Below are positions 33,692 through 46,209 of a DNA stretch of 64,000 nt, in pieces (the first letter of the stretch is position 1; each line of letters starts with the position of its first letter). The position numbers and the translations under genes were made by a program. The notes beneath the pieces were generated by a model. The model was not told where the DNA came from. It worked only from the letters and a program-made list of their open reading frames with translations, and made no database searches. This stretch comes from Roridomyces roridus (lineage: Eukaryota; Basidiomycota; Agaricomycetes; Agaricales; Mycenaceae), in NCBI GenBank assembly GCA_029378245.1, contig JARKIF010000009.1, positions 992,001-1,056,000 on the forward strand, written 5' to 3'.

Positions 33692-36536
33692 ATGGCGCCG
33701 AGCACTCTGCAGGGTGCAAAATACGTCTTTGCGGTCCAGGGGCCCAAGCTCATCCCTGTCGACGAGCCCTACAAGGATGAGGAGAATGCCTCGGAATACA
33801 ACGCTGGAGGCTATTGCCCCGTGAAGCTGACAGACACTTTCAAGAATGGGCGGTATAGTGTACTGAGGAAGCTGGGGTGCGTTTGCTTGCCTTTTATTTT
33901 ATTTCCCTCCAGTCCTCATCGCCACGCCATTCAGCTGGGGTCACTTCTCTACGGTTTGGCTGGTTAAGGACGAGCAGTGAGTCGCCTCGGCATTTGGCCC
34001 ATCTGCATCTCACCACCTCTCTCTTCCAGGGAGAACCGCCATTCTGCCCTCAAAGTTGTCAAGTCTGCAGGCCGCTATGCCGAGACCGCCCGGGATGAAA
34101 TCAAATTGCTGTCTCGCGTGGCGTCCATTGCCCCCATGCACCCCGGCAGACAACATATTGTCTCCTTCCTCGACTCTTTCGCCCACCAAGGCCCCGAGTC
34201 TTCTCATATCTGCATAGTATTCGAGCCCCTGGGGGAGCATCTATTGGCCCTGATCGAGCGGAATAGACGCAAGGGTGTACCCCGCGCTCTGGTCAAAGTG
34301 ATCGCCAAACAAGTTCTGCTCGGCCTCGAGTACCTGCATGACGAATGCGATCTGTAAGTGAGTGTCTTGTCTGGGCCTTCTCAAATAATGTTATCTGCAG
34401 GGTGCACACCGATATTAAACCGGAGAACATACGTGAGTAAGCCATATTAGTGTAAATACCCTCACTAACTCCCGTGTCCAAGTCATTTCAATTCCCAATA
34501 TCGAACAACATATCCACAACGAGCTTGCACACTCCCCCTCCCCGACTTCTCGGCGTGTCGGCGTTCCACCCCCCTCAAAGACACGCCCAGCTGTGTCGAT
34601 ACCGCAAGCCCAACGATCCCGCCGCCAAGTACACATCTTCGAGTCTCAACCACTTTCGAGTCCCGTCAGTCGGAGCTCCAGCGCCTTTTTGGCTGGAAGC
34701 AACAGCGGATCCAACAATGGCAGTTATGTCTCACCAGCTCATCTATCGCAGATGGCCAAGTATCCTGGTGGTCTCAGCTCCAGTGCCCCCAAAGTACCTA
34801 GTGCATTGTCAGCGTCAGATTGCCGGAGTATGCCCTCCGGTTCAAAGTCAACACCGGCTACAGCAGCCCCCTCCCATGCCAATTCCCCGACCTCCAGCGC
34901 TTCCTCATCATCCTCTGCTTCTTCCACTCCCTTCACATCCGTCAGCACCAGCACGCCTCCCACTTCACTGTCAAATTCTTTCGGCAGTGTCATGGCAGTC
35001 ATCAATGCCACCAAGGACGTGGCTGCACCGTTACCAATCCCGGGCCAGCCTCATGAACGGGTCGGACTTCCCATGAAAGGGAAAAAGCACATGAATTTGG
35101 AGTCTGAGCTGGAGAGTGCCTTGTCTTCGTCATGGAAAGACAAGATGGGACTCACCAGGGATGGCGTGTCCAGCAAGGCGACACCGATCAAGTTACGGCA
35201 TGGTCATACTCGCTCTAGCTCGGGAATATCGGTATCGGAGTCATGGAAGGACCCTGGACTGTCCGCTCCTGCGCCGGCGCTTGTGGTGTCTGCCGTGGTC
35301 AGAGCAGATGGGGAACAGCATGGAGACTATTTCCAGACAGCTGGTACGAGTAGCAGCTTCGCGGAGAGCTCCAGTGCTGCCAATTCGGAGAGTTCGTCCG
35401 CCACTGTAACGAAAGCGCGTCCTTCTCCAAACGGCACGCCTCCTGCAAGTGCCAAGAGCAAGAGCAATGGGTTCAAAATAGAACCCGCCCTTGACTCGAA
35501 TGGCGAGACAGATTCCAATTTTTCAACAGTCAAGGCAGAGAAACGGGTCATGCCGGGTAACCCTGCCCCTTCTCTGCTTTCCCAGACCGCTCCCCGAACG
35601 CGAATAGCTGGCGATTCAAGCGCCAAACACAATGTGCTTCGCGTTTCGCCACCACACCACACATCGCAGCTGTCGGCGCACATGCACACACACCCTCCTC
35701 CTCCACCCTCCCCCTCCTCTCTTGACAGCGCCAATGAACCTAGACCGGTTGTCAATCCTGCAGTGAATTCGCCTTGCTCTGCCACGTCGCTCACACCCAC
35801 TGGCGAGAGCTTACCGCCGCAGAGCCCGATAACCATACCGTCCCCCCGGCCGCAGGTGCAAACGCCAGCTCTCGCGTTGCCAAAGCCGCGTCCCAGTAAT
35901 ATACCGGAGATATCTATCAAGATAGCTGACCTTGGCAATGCTACGCCGTCCAAGAAACATTTTACGGAGGATATTCAGACGCGCCAGTACCGATCGCCCG
36001 AGGCTATCATTGGCCGCAAAGACTGGGACGCACGCGCTGATATTTGGAGTGTCGCTTGTTTGGTGCGTTCACCGTCGTCTCACGTATGTTTACTTACATG
36101 TTGCAGGTATTCGAGCTTCTCACCGCCGAATTTCTCTTCGATCCGCAAGGGCAGGGTGACCTGTTCAGCAAAGACGACGACCAAATGGCGCAGATCATCG
36201 AACTCCTCGGTGATTTCCCCATGCATGTCAAGATGGGCGGGAAATATAGCCATGAGCTGTTTGATTCCACTGGTATGCGTCGAGCGATGTTCTGGTTTGT
36301 TTGATATTGATTCCCTTTCAGGAGCATTGCGTTTCATCCGGACGCTCAAACCCTGGCCACTGAGGCGTGTCATGCAGGAGAAATATCTCTGGAACGAGAC
36401 CGATGCCGGCGTTCTGTGCACTTTCATCGAGCCGATGCTGGCAGTAGACCCTCGGGATCGCAAGAACGCACGCGAGATGCTAGACCACCCTTGGTTAGAC
36501 GTCTCTGAGGCAGACGACGTCGTCGGAGTGTGGTGA
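33692..36536 (+). CDS. SR-protein kinase (SRPK) with a very long spacer
   Basis: SRPKs phosphorylate RS-domain splicing factors. It starts MAPSTLQGAKYVFAVQGPKL; ENASEYNAGGYCPVKLTDTF and [20 protein letters not shown] are typical SRPK openings. HIVSFLDSF, VFEPLGEHLLALI, VLLGLEYLHDECDLVHTDIK (HTDIKPEN, family-specific) end the first half. A spacer of about 490 residues, Ser/Pro/Thr-rich, separates it from EISIKIADLGNATP, TRQYRSPEAIIG, WDARADIWSVACL and VFELLTAEFLFDP. The end is MLDHPWLDVSEADDVVGVW. Short introns occur at about 33873-33934, 33977-34028, 34355-34400 and 34434-34481, plus two near the 3' end. The spacer usually controls localisation; here it is unusually long. Confidence 0.92.
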
Positions 36537-36857
36537 AGAGCCCGTTGGCGCACCTAGAGCGTCACTGGTCTCTTATCCTTTCTACTTGGTAGACGGTTCG
36601 CGCTTTTTCTCTCTTATGTTATTGCCTTATTTTACCTTAGTACTTGCGTTACATACAATATACCTCTAGATCTCGTGTACATTCATGGACTGTAGCCAAA
36701 TTCTCTCGTGCTTAGACTCGTTGTGTACGTCGTACTGGTTTATTACTTACATATTGCCTCATTTGCCTTAGAAAAACTGCGAGCCCGCTTCAAGAACCCA
36801 ACCGGCCATCCAATTAAATGTGTAAGATGTGTAAAAGGTATCAACATGTGGCGTCGT
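36537..36857. other. Convergent 3' flanks, about 320 bp
   Basis: AT-rich interval between the convergent SRPK and SET/NAP stop codons, most likely two 3' UTRs. No other feature seen. Confidence 0.6.
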
Positions 36858-37891
36858 CTAGACTTTTTGCTTCTTGGATCTGGGTTTCTCGAGGTCAATC
36901 TCCTCCGCGTCGTCGTCATCGTCCTCCTCGTCAGAGTCGACCTCATCATCGTCTACCTCGCCGAGGAAATGCTCGATCGCCTCGGAGAAGATTTCGTTGG
37001 CAATAGTGACACCAAGCTATCGGCCATCAGCGAGAGGAAAAAGAAGGGATAGCGCAAGATACTCACATCGTTGGTGTCCGGGGCCAACTCGAAAAAGTTG
37101 AACAAGCTGCCCATGTCGATGATCTCGTCATCGTCATCGTCCATGGTCTCGCCGTCCTTGCGGGGGTACAGCTTCGTCAGGGCCTTCTCGGGCTCTTTCC
37201 AGTCAATTTTGAATGCCTATTGGCCATCTGTCAGCGCTCGTTGCCGAAAAAAGAGTCATCTCCGGCCGCCCTCACCTGTGCTTCTACGTCGCGCTCCCAC
37301 GAAAAGTCGAGCATGGCGGCAGTGATGCCGTCCGCGTCGGGCTTGGTATCGGCGTTGGGGGGAGCGATGTACTTGTATTGCTTCTTCAATACGTTGTTGG
37401 TGAAGAAAGGGTTCTCCTTGAAATAAAATTCCAGGGTGAAGCACCGATGCTCCGTGGAGTCTCTGGTGACCCAGACGTCTTCCAAGTAGCTGAGTGCGAG
37501 CTGTGGCCAGATATTGAGGACAGCGAATGAGACGGAGGTAGTTTTTTAAATTACCTGATCAGCGCTATGCTGGCAGTAGAACGAGAATAGGCTGTTCTTC
37601 ATTAAAGCGACGGGCCAGAATTTTTCGATGGTCTTCAAGACCTCGCGCCGCTTCTCCAACGCGGGGAGCAGTTTTTGCTGGCTCAGAATGTCTGTGGAAG
37701 GTTGTTGGAAACAAGGCCTGTGCTCGGCGCCGAGGAAACTGACCCATGACCAGCTCGAGGCGACCGAGCTCACGCTGAGCCTCGGTGAGTTTTTTGGCAT
37801 CCTCCTCAGACAACTCGACGTTGGAGAGAGGATTCGAGTCTTTTTCGTCGTCAGCTCCGGGGGACGCGCGCTTGACACCGCCTTTGGCCAT
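36858..37891 (-). CDS. SET/NAP-family histone chaperone
   Basis: Nucleosome-assembly-protein family. The start at 37891 gives MAKGGVKRASPGADDEKDSN, then a dimerisation helix (LSEEDAKKLTEAQRELGRLE). REVLKTIEKFWPVALMKNSL is the SET-type entry to the earmuff domain. Next are LSYLEDVWVTRDSTEHRCFT, FYFKENPFFTNNVLKKQYKY and SLFNFFELAPDTND. The C-terminal tail is very acidic (DDDEVDSDEEDDDDDAEEID) and ends in a basic motif KPRSKKQKV, a likely nuclear signal. Five or six exons with short introns. The SET/Vps75 branch is more likely than NAP1 because of IEKFWPVALMKN and the short length (about 240-250 aa). Confidence 0.88.
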
Positions 37892-38188
37892 TATGTACTG
37901 AAGAAAAGAGGAAAGGAAGGACTGGGGAACGTTCAGGGAGTGACGGGGGGGCAGGAGGGACAGCTTACTGGAAGTGGAGAAGGAACCTGAGAAAGAGAAT
38001 AAAAGTCAAAGATGATTGCCGAATCGGCAATCAATATTGGTTGCTTCCAACGAGGTCCAACGACCGTCGACAACTTGAACGACAACATCCTAGTCTGGTT
38101 TCCAGACCTCTGGGCAACGCGCACTGGCTATCGCTCGCTGGCCACCATCCGTGCACTAGAATGAAATTGGGAATAAAAAATATGTACT

Positions 38189-40804
38189 CTAGTCAACCCG
38201 CTTCTTCTGCCCCTCCTCCATTACTGCAACAGAGACCCGCTTCCGATGGTTCAACCATTTCAAACTGATAGACGTGCCAATCCGCGTCTTGGGTTTATCC
38301 TCGCCCCCGAATCCCTTGCCGTGCTGTCCAGATCGGAAGCCAGGGCCTTTGTAATATATGTACTCCGTCGAAGGAACCAGCCGCGGCCATGAAACGTAGT
38401 CAACGCCGTGAAGAACGATGAAAGCGAGAGAAAGGGCGAGGGTCAGTGAACCAGAAGATAAACCAATAAAAGAGCGAATAATCTGGAGAGTTCAGTGTTT
38501 TGCTCAGCGCAGAAACGGGTGCCTTACCTGATGTCCTCGGTAAAGTCAATCCAGCACAAATCATGAACAAGGAAACAGAAACAGTGAACGGCATCTGTAC
38601 AATGCATCAGAACTAGGCACCTCCTCAAGACCTTATACACTCACTGAACGGGTGATCAAAGGTCGTTGGTCCTTGGACCAAGAACAAGGAGCTGGCAGGA
38701 GTCTTCCGTGGCACCCAGTTGCCAGTGACCAGGTCGAATCCATCTTGTCTGGCTCCGTCGAAAAAGTTGTTCTTGAGATACCGCAGACTCGATTTGACAC
38801 CATCCTCCATGACACCCATGCGTGTTCGCTTGCCCGTCCGCGTAAAGTCAGATTTGAGGGCACCAGAGCCGCCGTACGCGTTGGCAATTGCGTCTGCGTG
38901 ATCGGCCCACACTAGATTTCAAAATTGAGATGCGGTATGGAACAAAAAGAACAGCGACTGACTCTCCCTGAAATCTTTGGCGAGAGCCTCATATGAATCA
39001 ATGCTTCCTCCTTCCGGCAGTATGCCGACAGAGGTGAGCTGCTCGTTCAATGTCCACTTGGCCAAGGCGGCTTGTACGACATTCGTCCTGTCGAGGTTGT
39101 CCATACAATTCGTCCGGACCGTGCCGCGTTGCAGCTTCACGCTTTCCGGTCGATTGGCTGTGAGGCAGAAGTATCTATCGTAAACGTGAGCCAGTGTTTC
39201 TAGCCAAGGGAGACGAGGTACCCATATCGCTGCAGGTCAGTCTGTAGCTCGTCTATCAGAACACTGATACGATCCCAGCGCATCTTTTTGCATTCGTTGT
39301 GAAAGTCGAAATATTGGTATCGAACACCAGGCAGAGTAATCTGTGTGTACAGTAAGCAATGGCAGTATGAGCCGAATAAACAAACCTGAGAAACGTAACG
39401 CTCGTATGCCTCTTTCACGGGTTGCTCGTAACCTTTACGGTTGACGAGATTGACCAAAGCCTGTTCTCCGTACGTCGAAACCTGCTCTTGCAGATGCTTG
39501 CGCATCATATCAGCCTGGCAATGTGTGAGCAAGCACTCGGATCTCTATACGCCACTCACAGTTTCTTGCAGGTCCATGACTTGCAAGTCAGGTTTGTAAC
39601 GGAGAGTGTTCACTTCTGCCCAAAACACAGGAACACTACCCCGAATCTGAACAAAACTCATCTGGGTGCCAGCGTCAACGCCAGCTGCCCCTGCCGCAGG
39701 GTCCTCAACGAGCAAAAGTTGCTCCGTTTCGTTGAAGTTGGCGACATGTCCGTCGTGGTCGATTCCACGTCTGAAGTACCGCGTCCCGGCCCGGAAGCGA
39801 GAACGGCGACTGATAAGACATATTTGTAATGACCGCCCCTCCAGAACGGCGTTGCGGAGGTCGAAGGCTAAGGATGTTAAGAGAATGTCGAGAAAGATGA
39901 GGACTGGACCCACTTCCATACATGATCGGAAGGATATAGGAGCTTAACTAGAACCATGTTCAGAGGTCGTGTCAATTTCGGTTTGGGAACGCACGTTTTG
40001 GCTTGCGTTGCCCATGGTCAACTCGATCAGTCGCGTCTGCAAAAATCTTGTACCCATTAGATGTATTGAACGAAATTCAGTGTCGAAGCGCGTACTTGTT
40101 CCAGAAGAAACGATCATCTGCCTGCAGGAACGCGTCAAGGAATGGGTTTATGGTCTGTCCAAGAGCACGTACAGTCTCCCAGAAGGCTTTGCTGGTGTCC
40201 TGTTCCCGCGTTTCCCACTGAGCTTGCAGCCGACGTGTCATATCCCAGTCGTAGCTGAAGAGGAAACTGCCACCCAAAAGATGTGAACGAACTAGGGCAA
40301 TTAAATGCGCCTCGACGGGGTGAGGCGGATTGGCGACATTGATGTTTTGGCTCAGAGGGAGCAGCTCAAAGTCGGTGGCACGGTAAATGTCATGGCCAAG
40401 TAGACGGCCTTTGAACTCGCGCTCAGAGATGACGACGACGTAGTCCGCTGAATTGCGAGCGTTACTCGTATGCCACGAGGACAATGTACCAGCACGCACA
40501 TAGAGAAAGAGAGATGATTCCGAGTATGCCATGCAATATTTTGCCTGACCGACGCGCGGAGGGAGGTAACGAGTGCGGCGCTGAGAGAGGAGTCAGTAAA
40601 GGGCTCTGAGCCACCACTGGGACTCAACGGTTAAGGACCAGCTCTCCTGACGAACGATGAATTGTCAGGGATTGAGCACCGACAGTGTCTGGAGGGACAA
40701 AGATATAGGTATCGTTGCCCTGCGTGTACCTAGGCAGACTGTGAGCAGAAGAACGGGGCCTGTGGGAGGACGGACAATTGGAGACGCTGGTGAAGCTGGC
40801 TCAT
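38189..40804 (-). CDS. SAC1: Phosphoinositide phosphatase SAC1
   Basis: An ER/Golgi membrane phosphatase acting on PI4P. The first exon (from the ATG at 40804) encodes MSQLHQRLQL. A 46-nt intron joins it to YTQGNDTYIFVPPDTVGAQS. The SAC domain continues with DYVVVISEREFKGRLLGHDI, GSFLFSYDWDMTRRLQAQWE, DRFFWNKY, RFRAGTRYFRRGIDHDGHVA, SFVQIRGSVPVFWAEV and the catalytic loop RTNCMDNLDRTNVVQ (CX5R). GDTIALAYGGS-like sequence (ADAIANAYGGSGALKSDFTR) and RYLKNNFFDGARQDGFDLVT follow. C-terminal hydrophobic segments (MPFTVSVSLFMICAGLTLPR and a second near 38.42-38.48 kb) are the membrane anchor. It ends in a basic tail, KKRVD. Confidence 0.93.
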
Positions 40805-40930
40805 GGTGTAAAGACGCGTCTGTTTGCAGTTTGATATTTGCACGCTCTTCTCTTCACCGCGGCCACCCTGTTCGTTTATCTGGCTCTGTTCGTCTCGACG
40901 ATACTCAATTCCCTGCACAGACCGTCTACG

Positions 40931-41885
40931 ATGAAGCTGACTCCAGAGCTGCTGGCTCAGGCCGTCTCCACCATGAATCCAATAAAGGAGCGCCAGCTCG
41001 ACTTGCGCGGTACTTGTGCCATTCTCTCGTCTAGTCTATGTGCTCAACTCGTACTTTAGGCTACAAAATACCCGCGATCGAGAATCTCGGTGTGACCAGA
41101 GTACGCCCTCATAACTTATTCGCGCCCAGTTATAAAACGCGTATTGTAGGACCAGCACGATGCCATCGACCTCACCGACAACTCGATTGTTTCCCTGGGC
41201 AACCTGCCCCTCCTCAAGCGCCTCAACACCCTCCTCCTAGCCAACAACAAAGTGTCGCATATCTCTCCCTCCATCCACATTTCTGTCCCCAATTTGACCA
41301 CGCTCGTCCTCACCAACAACCAATTCACTGAACTCGGCGACCTAGAGCCTCTGAAAGAGCTCCGATACCTCAAATATGTCTCGTTACTGGGCAATCCCGT
41401 TCGGGAAAAAAAATGGTATCGCGAGTGGCTTGCCTGGAGACTTCCTGGGCTAAGAGTTTTAGATTTCCAGAGAATTCGAGACAAGGTGCGCTTCTCACAA
41501 GCCACTTTGCTCGAATGGGTTTCTTAAATGCAAACCCGAATCTCTCAGGAGCGACAAGCCGGAAAAGCCCTGTTTGTCACCGCGGATAATCTCCCCACTG
41601 CTCTCGCGACGACGATATCCACGACCGTCTCGACACAGGCGTCCAAAACCACCATCACCTCGGACGAGCCAAAAGCTGCGCCTCTAATGGGTAAAGCTGG
41701 CCGTCTCATGTCGAAGGAGGATGCAGAAAAGGTCAAAGCAGCGATTGCAAAGGCCACGTCGATGGAGGAGGTGCGTTGTCTTTATTTGCCATGTTTCCCG
41801 TCTCATCTCATTTGTACAGGTGAGGCGCCTGGAGCGGAGCCTGAGAGAAGGGTACATGCCCGAGATGGAGTCTGTAGGAGCGTGA
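40931..41885 (+). CDS. LEA1: U2 small nuclear ribonucleoprotein A' (U2A'/Lea1)
   Basis: A leucine-rich repeat protein that binds U2B'' and stem-loop IV of U2 snRNA in the spliceosome. Exon 1 begins MKLTPELLAQAVSTMNPIKE and RQLDLRG. Exon 2 is YKIPAIENLGVTR. Then come DQHDAIDLTDNSIVSLGNLP, LKRLNTLLLANNKVSHISPS, NLTTLVLTNNQFTELGDLEP and LKYVSLLGNPVREKKWYREW, ending the LRR cap with LPGLRVLDFQRIRDK. The C-terminal region is helical and basic (GRLMSKEDAEKVKAAIAKAT) and finishes MPEMESVGA. Five or six exons, all with short introns. It diverges from SAC1 with 126 bp between starts. Confidence 0.95.
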
Positions 41886-42020
41886 ACTGCTCGCAATTGT
41901 ATTTTTTGTCCTTTATCCTCGTACATATACATTTATATCTTCCAGTTAGCTACCTGTTGTTTTCACATCTTGACACCGGTGTTGCCAATCCAAAGCCCTG
42001 CAGTCGCCGGTCAGCTCTGG

Positions 42021-42721
42021 CTATAAACACAACGAAACGACCCCACCATGGAATCCCAGTGCGATTATAACACCCAAATTGGCCAACGAGCTAATGCCGT
42101 GGAGGGCCCCGAATTGTTTGTTGAGAGCTTTCATCTCGTCCGAGACACCCGACTCGTTGTATGCCTTGCCCTCATTCTTCTCGAGCTTCATTCTCTTGAA
42201 CATTGTTCTGCAGCAGGTTAAGACTTGCGGATTGAGAATTTTGGCTCTACGCACTTGCTAGTCATCGGGCCGATGATAAAGTAGTTTGACCCTTGCGCGA
42301 GGATAACGTAGGCGAGAGTGTACGCCTGAGCAACGTCGGCAACGAAGGGGTCGGTGTAATGCGTCCACACTGTCGGGTGGGCGTTAACCCACAGTCCGAG
42401 CAGCGTCGAGCCAAGGCCGATAGAGATCACCTAGCATTTCTGAGCATTTCCGTCGGGGTAGTTGTAACCTGTACGCACAAAGTATATGGGAAATGTCTTG
42501 TGTTGGAGGGCACCGAACTAGAACATGGATGAGCACTTTAGATAGTAGAGGACCTTGCTCCGTACTTGGGTTCGACTAAGAGTTTTATATGCAATCACGC
42601 CTCCGAAGAATGAGATCCACAAGCTCATTCCAAATAGCCAGGCATAGGCCACGCTGTACAAACCAGAAGTGCTGAAGAGACTCAGCACAGCAGCCACAGA
42701 AAGTTTCTCGACTTGGGCCAT
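42021..42721 (-). CDS. TMEM205-like/DUF4149 membrane protein
   Basis: A small multi-pass membrane protein. It starts MAQVEKLSVAAVLSLFSTSG; WLFGMSLWISFFGGVIAYKT is the family entry motif. FGALQHKTFPIYFVL, IGLGSTLLGLWVNAH and the helix YTLAYVILAQGSNYFIIGP follow. MFKRMKLEKNEGKAYNES and FGALHGISSLANLGVIIALG complete it with a last helix. Four predicted helices match the DUF4149/TMEM205 layout. The physiological role in fungi is not established. The gene converges on U2A' (135 bp between stops). Confidence 0.82.
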
Positions 42722-42845
42722 GGTGGAAGTAAATCGAAGAAGCAGCTGATACCCGGTGCGGCCAAACAACAAATGTTTAACAATTCTACCGCGTCTAGAG
42801 CGACTCTGGAGGCGACGAGAGCATTATAATATAGTTCTATCTCTT

Positions 42846-43881
42846 TTATCCGATGATGACCTTGCCCTCCGCGTCGTTGAAGTCGTACTCTGGGATTTCG
42901 AGGTTAAGCTGCAAAACGATAAGTATCGGAAAAGGCACGAAGGCAGATGAATACACACAGGAGCAGGACCCTTGCGAGCACGGCCGGCTGGAGATGGTTA
43001 GAGTAAAGAAGCAACGCGTTTGTGAGTACTCACAAATGTCGTAGTGAGAACCATGGCACGGGCAGAACCTTGAAAAATGCGTCAAGATGAGGAGGAAACA
43101 GACCAGCCAAGAAGCGCACCATCCTCCATAGTCTCCGGATTCACCAATGGGCACACATCCCAAGTGCGTGCACACGCCGAGCATGATCAGCCACTCGGGC
43201 TTCTTGACGCGTTGCTCGTCGCTCTCGGGGTCCCTCAGAGACTGCCACTTGAACTCGCGGGCCTCGTCAATCTCGGCCTGAGTTCTGTGCCGGATGAACA
43301 CAGGCTTGCCACGCCATTTGATGACGACGTTCTTGCCCTCCGGAATCGACGCCAAGTCAACCTCGACCTTGGCGAGCGCAAGGACATCCGCAGAGGCCGA
43401 CATTGTCTTCAAGAATTCGGTGACGGTGGATTTGGCGACAGACGCGGTGACGAGACCAAGGGAGCCGACCATGAAATACGACAGAGCGCGGTTGCTGTCG
43501 GTATCGTTGGCACGGTAGTGCGAGAAATCAGGGACGTCAGGGGCGCTCTTGACAGCGACCGAAGTGTGAATGAAACGAGCGGTGAATGGCGTGGTCGATG
43601 GGACTGTGTTTTTCGAGCTTGAAACAAGTCTAGATTTCTGCAGTGCGCAACTCACGAGTAACGAAACTCTTGGAGACAAGTCCAGAGGATGTCCGGGAAA
43701 CTCCACCGACCCACTTGGGGGTTACATCTGAACGAGGGCCAGAAGCCCCATGGCCATGGGCGTGCGGGTCTGCGGGTGCTCGCGCGGCGAGGTTGAGAAG
43801 GGGGGCGGCGGGAACACCAGAGGGAAGCGTGCGGACGCTGGGCGTCAGAGTGACCGCCTTTTTCAAGCCATTGAAAGCCAT
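42846..43881 (-). CDS. RIP1: Rieske iron-sulfur subunit of cytochrome bc1 complex
   Basis: The [2Fe-2S] subunit of mitochondrial complex III. A long N-terminal presequence (MAFNGLKKAVTLTPSVRTLP, Arg/Ala-rich) precedes SAPDVPDFSHYRANDTDSNR and the transmembrane helix YFMVGSLGLVTASVAKSTVT. The soluble head includes GKNVVIKWRGKPVFIRHRTQ, the cluster motifs GVCTHLGCVPIGESGDYGGW and FCPCHGSHYD (both Cys-x-His pairs plus the disulfide cysteines), and ends with GRARKGPAPLNLEIPEYDFN. Introns of about 50 nt lie at 43630-43660 and inside the cluster-binding region. All ligands are present, so it should be functional. Confidence 0.95.
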
Positions 43882-43997
43882 CGTCGACGGTGAGCTCGTC
43901 CTGGTCGACGGTGTAGATGTGTATTGAGCCTGATTGATCCGAAGAGCCAAATAATTCCAAAAAATACAGTTTCTAATCTCTATCATCTACTTCAAGC

Positions 43998-45478
43998 CTA
44001 TTCTCTACTGTGTTCCGCCATGCAAGAAAACACTCTTCTTTTGGGGAATTTGGGAGCCACCGCCATGTTTTGCTGCTGAGCCCATCTTCTCACAACATCA
44101 GGGTAGTCTGTTATAATGCCATCGACACCGAATCGCAATAATTCGTCCGCAATGTCGAGACGATTGACCTGCCTCGTTGTGAGGTCCTTTTCCTTCCGTC
44201 AATTGGGCGACTTACCGTCCAAGGCTTGACCAGCATGCCGAGCTGATGTGAACGTCGGACCATGTCGGCCGCGGCAAGTGCGGGGGTCGGTGCAATTTCA
44301 TATGCGCTGGGCGATAGGATGCTGGCGTTGATGAAATGCGCCGCATTGGCGATTTGGATTCCGAGAGTTGATCCAAAGTCGTTCAAGTCAAGACCACCTA
44401 GCCAAGGCGATAGCCCATTTGCGGCTGGCAAAGTTGTCTCGCTGTTCGAAGAATGAGCGTGGACCGTCTGGCATAGGAAAGAGTACGCACTGGTCGACGA
44501 GTGCAGATGTAATCACGCTGGGATCCAGTTCCTGAGAAAAGATCAATACAGGAAAGAAAATCAAGGCGGCAAGACCACCTTCATGGCAATGAGGGTTCTC
44601 CAGTCAAAACTCTGGAACTAGAGACGGTTAGATCAAATTTCGAGAAAGACATCGATGCGTACTGTTATTGATTCCCTATAGGGACTCGCAGCAAAAATTG
44701 CGTGCTGCTTCTTGACAAAAGTTTCGACACTCGCAGTGCGATTGGGGAGTACGGGGTCGATTTTTGACTCGATATTCCACTGAACAGTGTGTTCGGGGTC
44801 AACGCATTCCACGAAATCGAATACTTCTTGAAGAGTCGATATGCGGATAGAGGGATAGGTCAACTGCATAGCTGTTCGATATGAATGAGACTGTCATATT
44901 CAGAAGAGCACGCTCTTACGGAAATCACTTTGCCGCTGAGAGCCACAGTCGAGAGTTTTGATTTGCGCGAGGGTAAGATTGGTAATGTATTGGCCAACAT
45001 AAGGATATGCAGGATCTGCAGGAAACTGGGTACCATGTCAAACCTCGCTCCGTAGGGACGCGATCACAACTCACTGCAGGATGTGTATCCCGGCACTTTG
45101 AAGCGACAATCTGTTCGTCGTGCCAAACAACAACTGTGCCATCCTGGGCTCCGTTAGGGCATGGACTGGCTATAAAAAACACGCATTCACTTTTGTGATA
45201 CCATTGTCCAGCTCCAGAGTAGTCGCCCCGTGAATGAGGCCCCTAAGTCGATGAGATTTCTGTCACCCAGAGCGCGTCTGGCTTACCAGGCGAAACTAGG
45301 AAGGGTGTTTTCCACCGCGTTCCCGCGTCCCCCACGATGACCCTAGAAGGTGTCTACTCCTGGAGGAGTGCTCGAACATGACAAGTACCTGTACGTCGAA
45401 AACGACAGGCGGGGCGAGGACTTGCTGGGTTGCGGCCGAGACTTTGAGCAGTAGACCAGCAAGGAGAAAGGAGAGCAT
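43998..45478 (-). CDS. Secreted glycerophosphodiester phosphodiesterase (GDPD)
   Basis: It hydrolyses glycerophosphodiesters to glycerol-3-phosphate and an alcohol. Signal peptide MLSFLLAGLLLKVSAATQQ. The split GDPD landmarks are an H-R-G-x-x-x-x-x-E-N-T motif around 45.3 kb, LELD after GATT, GTVVVWHDEQIVASKCRDTH, TYPSIRISTLQEVFDFVECV, VQWNIESKIDP, FQSFDWRTLIAMKELDPSVI and FGVDGIITDYPDVVRRWAQQ. The gene is cut by about nine short introns, so the N-terminal half is assembled from small exons. A phosphate-scavenging or cell-wall role is inferred from the secretion signal. Confidence 0.85.
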
Positions 45479-46209
45479 CGTCTTGGTGGCAAAGCCGGAC
45501 GATCAGAGGACTTTAATTGGACCCACGAACGTTGGCGATGGATATGTACACGGATCGACTTTCCCTGTGGAGCTCGCGAATATTCCCATTTGAGTTACCT
45601 GTCAACCTTTCTCAAGTCAAGGCGGCTCCGTTGGAGCTGCATTTTTTCCGTAATTTTTGAGGGATTTTTTTGTGCTGAATGCTTGGGGTAAGGAAACAAA
45701 CGTGTGCGATGCCCGAACAGGAAACTGGCAGTGATCCTCTGTTATCCCGACACCGTCCCGACGACTCGTCGACTATGGTGGAGGTTCCTTCGCCACCGCG
45801 GTCCCGGACTGGTCCTCAAATCCAAGATTCTTCCAGTCGTCCCGCTCCATCAATCCTCTGCAACGGCATTCAGTGTTTTTCACATCATACAAGGAAAGTG
45901 GCCCACTTGTTCATCCTGCAATGCAGGTAGTCTTTGCTCAGCAAACGACACGGACTGGAGGTGCTCGAGTTGTCACGGAGGCACTCCATATATTGCTTCA
46001 TCTGTTCTTTGCATTCACCTGATTCGACCAAGTCAGATGCAGCCTTGTGTGGTCAAGAACCTGCTTGCCGACCATAATGGTCCAACGGAAATGCTCCTCG
46101 TTCCGGAGGCGTCGGTTTGAACCCAACATTCACTGAGGGAGGTCGCCCGAATGACATGGCTTCCGTAAAGTCCCAATTTGGGCAACAGGACTTTGTCGCG
46201 TTCCAATAT
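45479..46209. other. Intergenic, 730 bp, nothing convincing
   Basis: It lies between the divergent GDPD start and the bZIP stop. Open frames on the plus strand (45679-46120) show no splice-supported or family-like sequence. It presumably contains the GDPD promoter. Confidence 0.55.

Noticed and set aside
35327..35953. 208-codon minus-strand frame in SRPK
   Set aside because: Antisense of the Ser/Pro-rich SRPK spacer.
43077..43622. 181-codon plus-strand frame
   Set aside because: Antisense of the Rieske gene.
45679..46120. Plus-strand frames between GDPD and the bZIP gene
   Set aside because: No splice support, no recognisable motif, composition like non-coding DNA.
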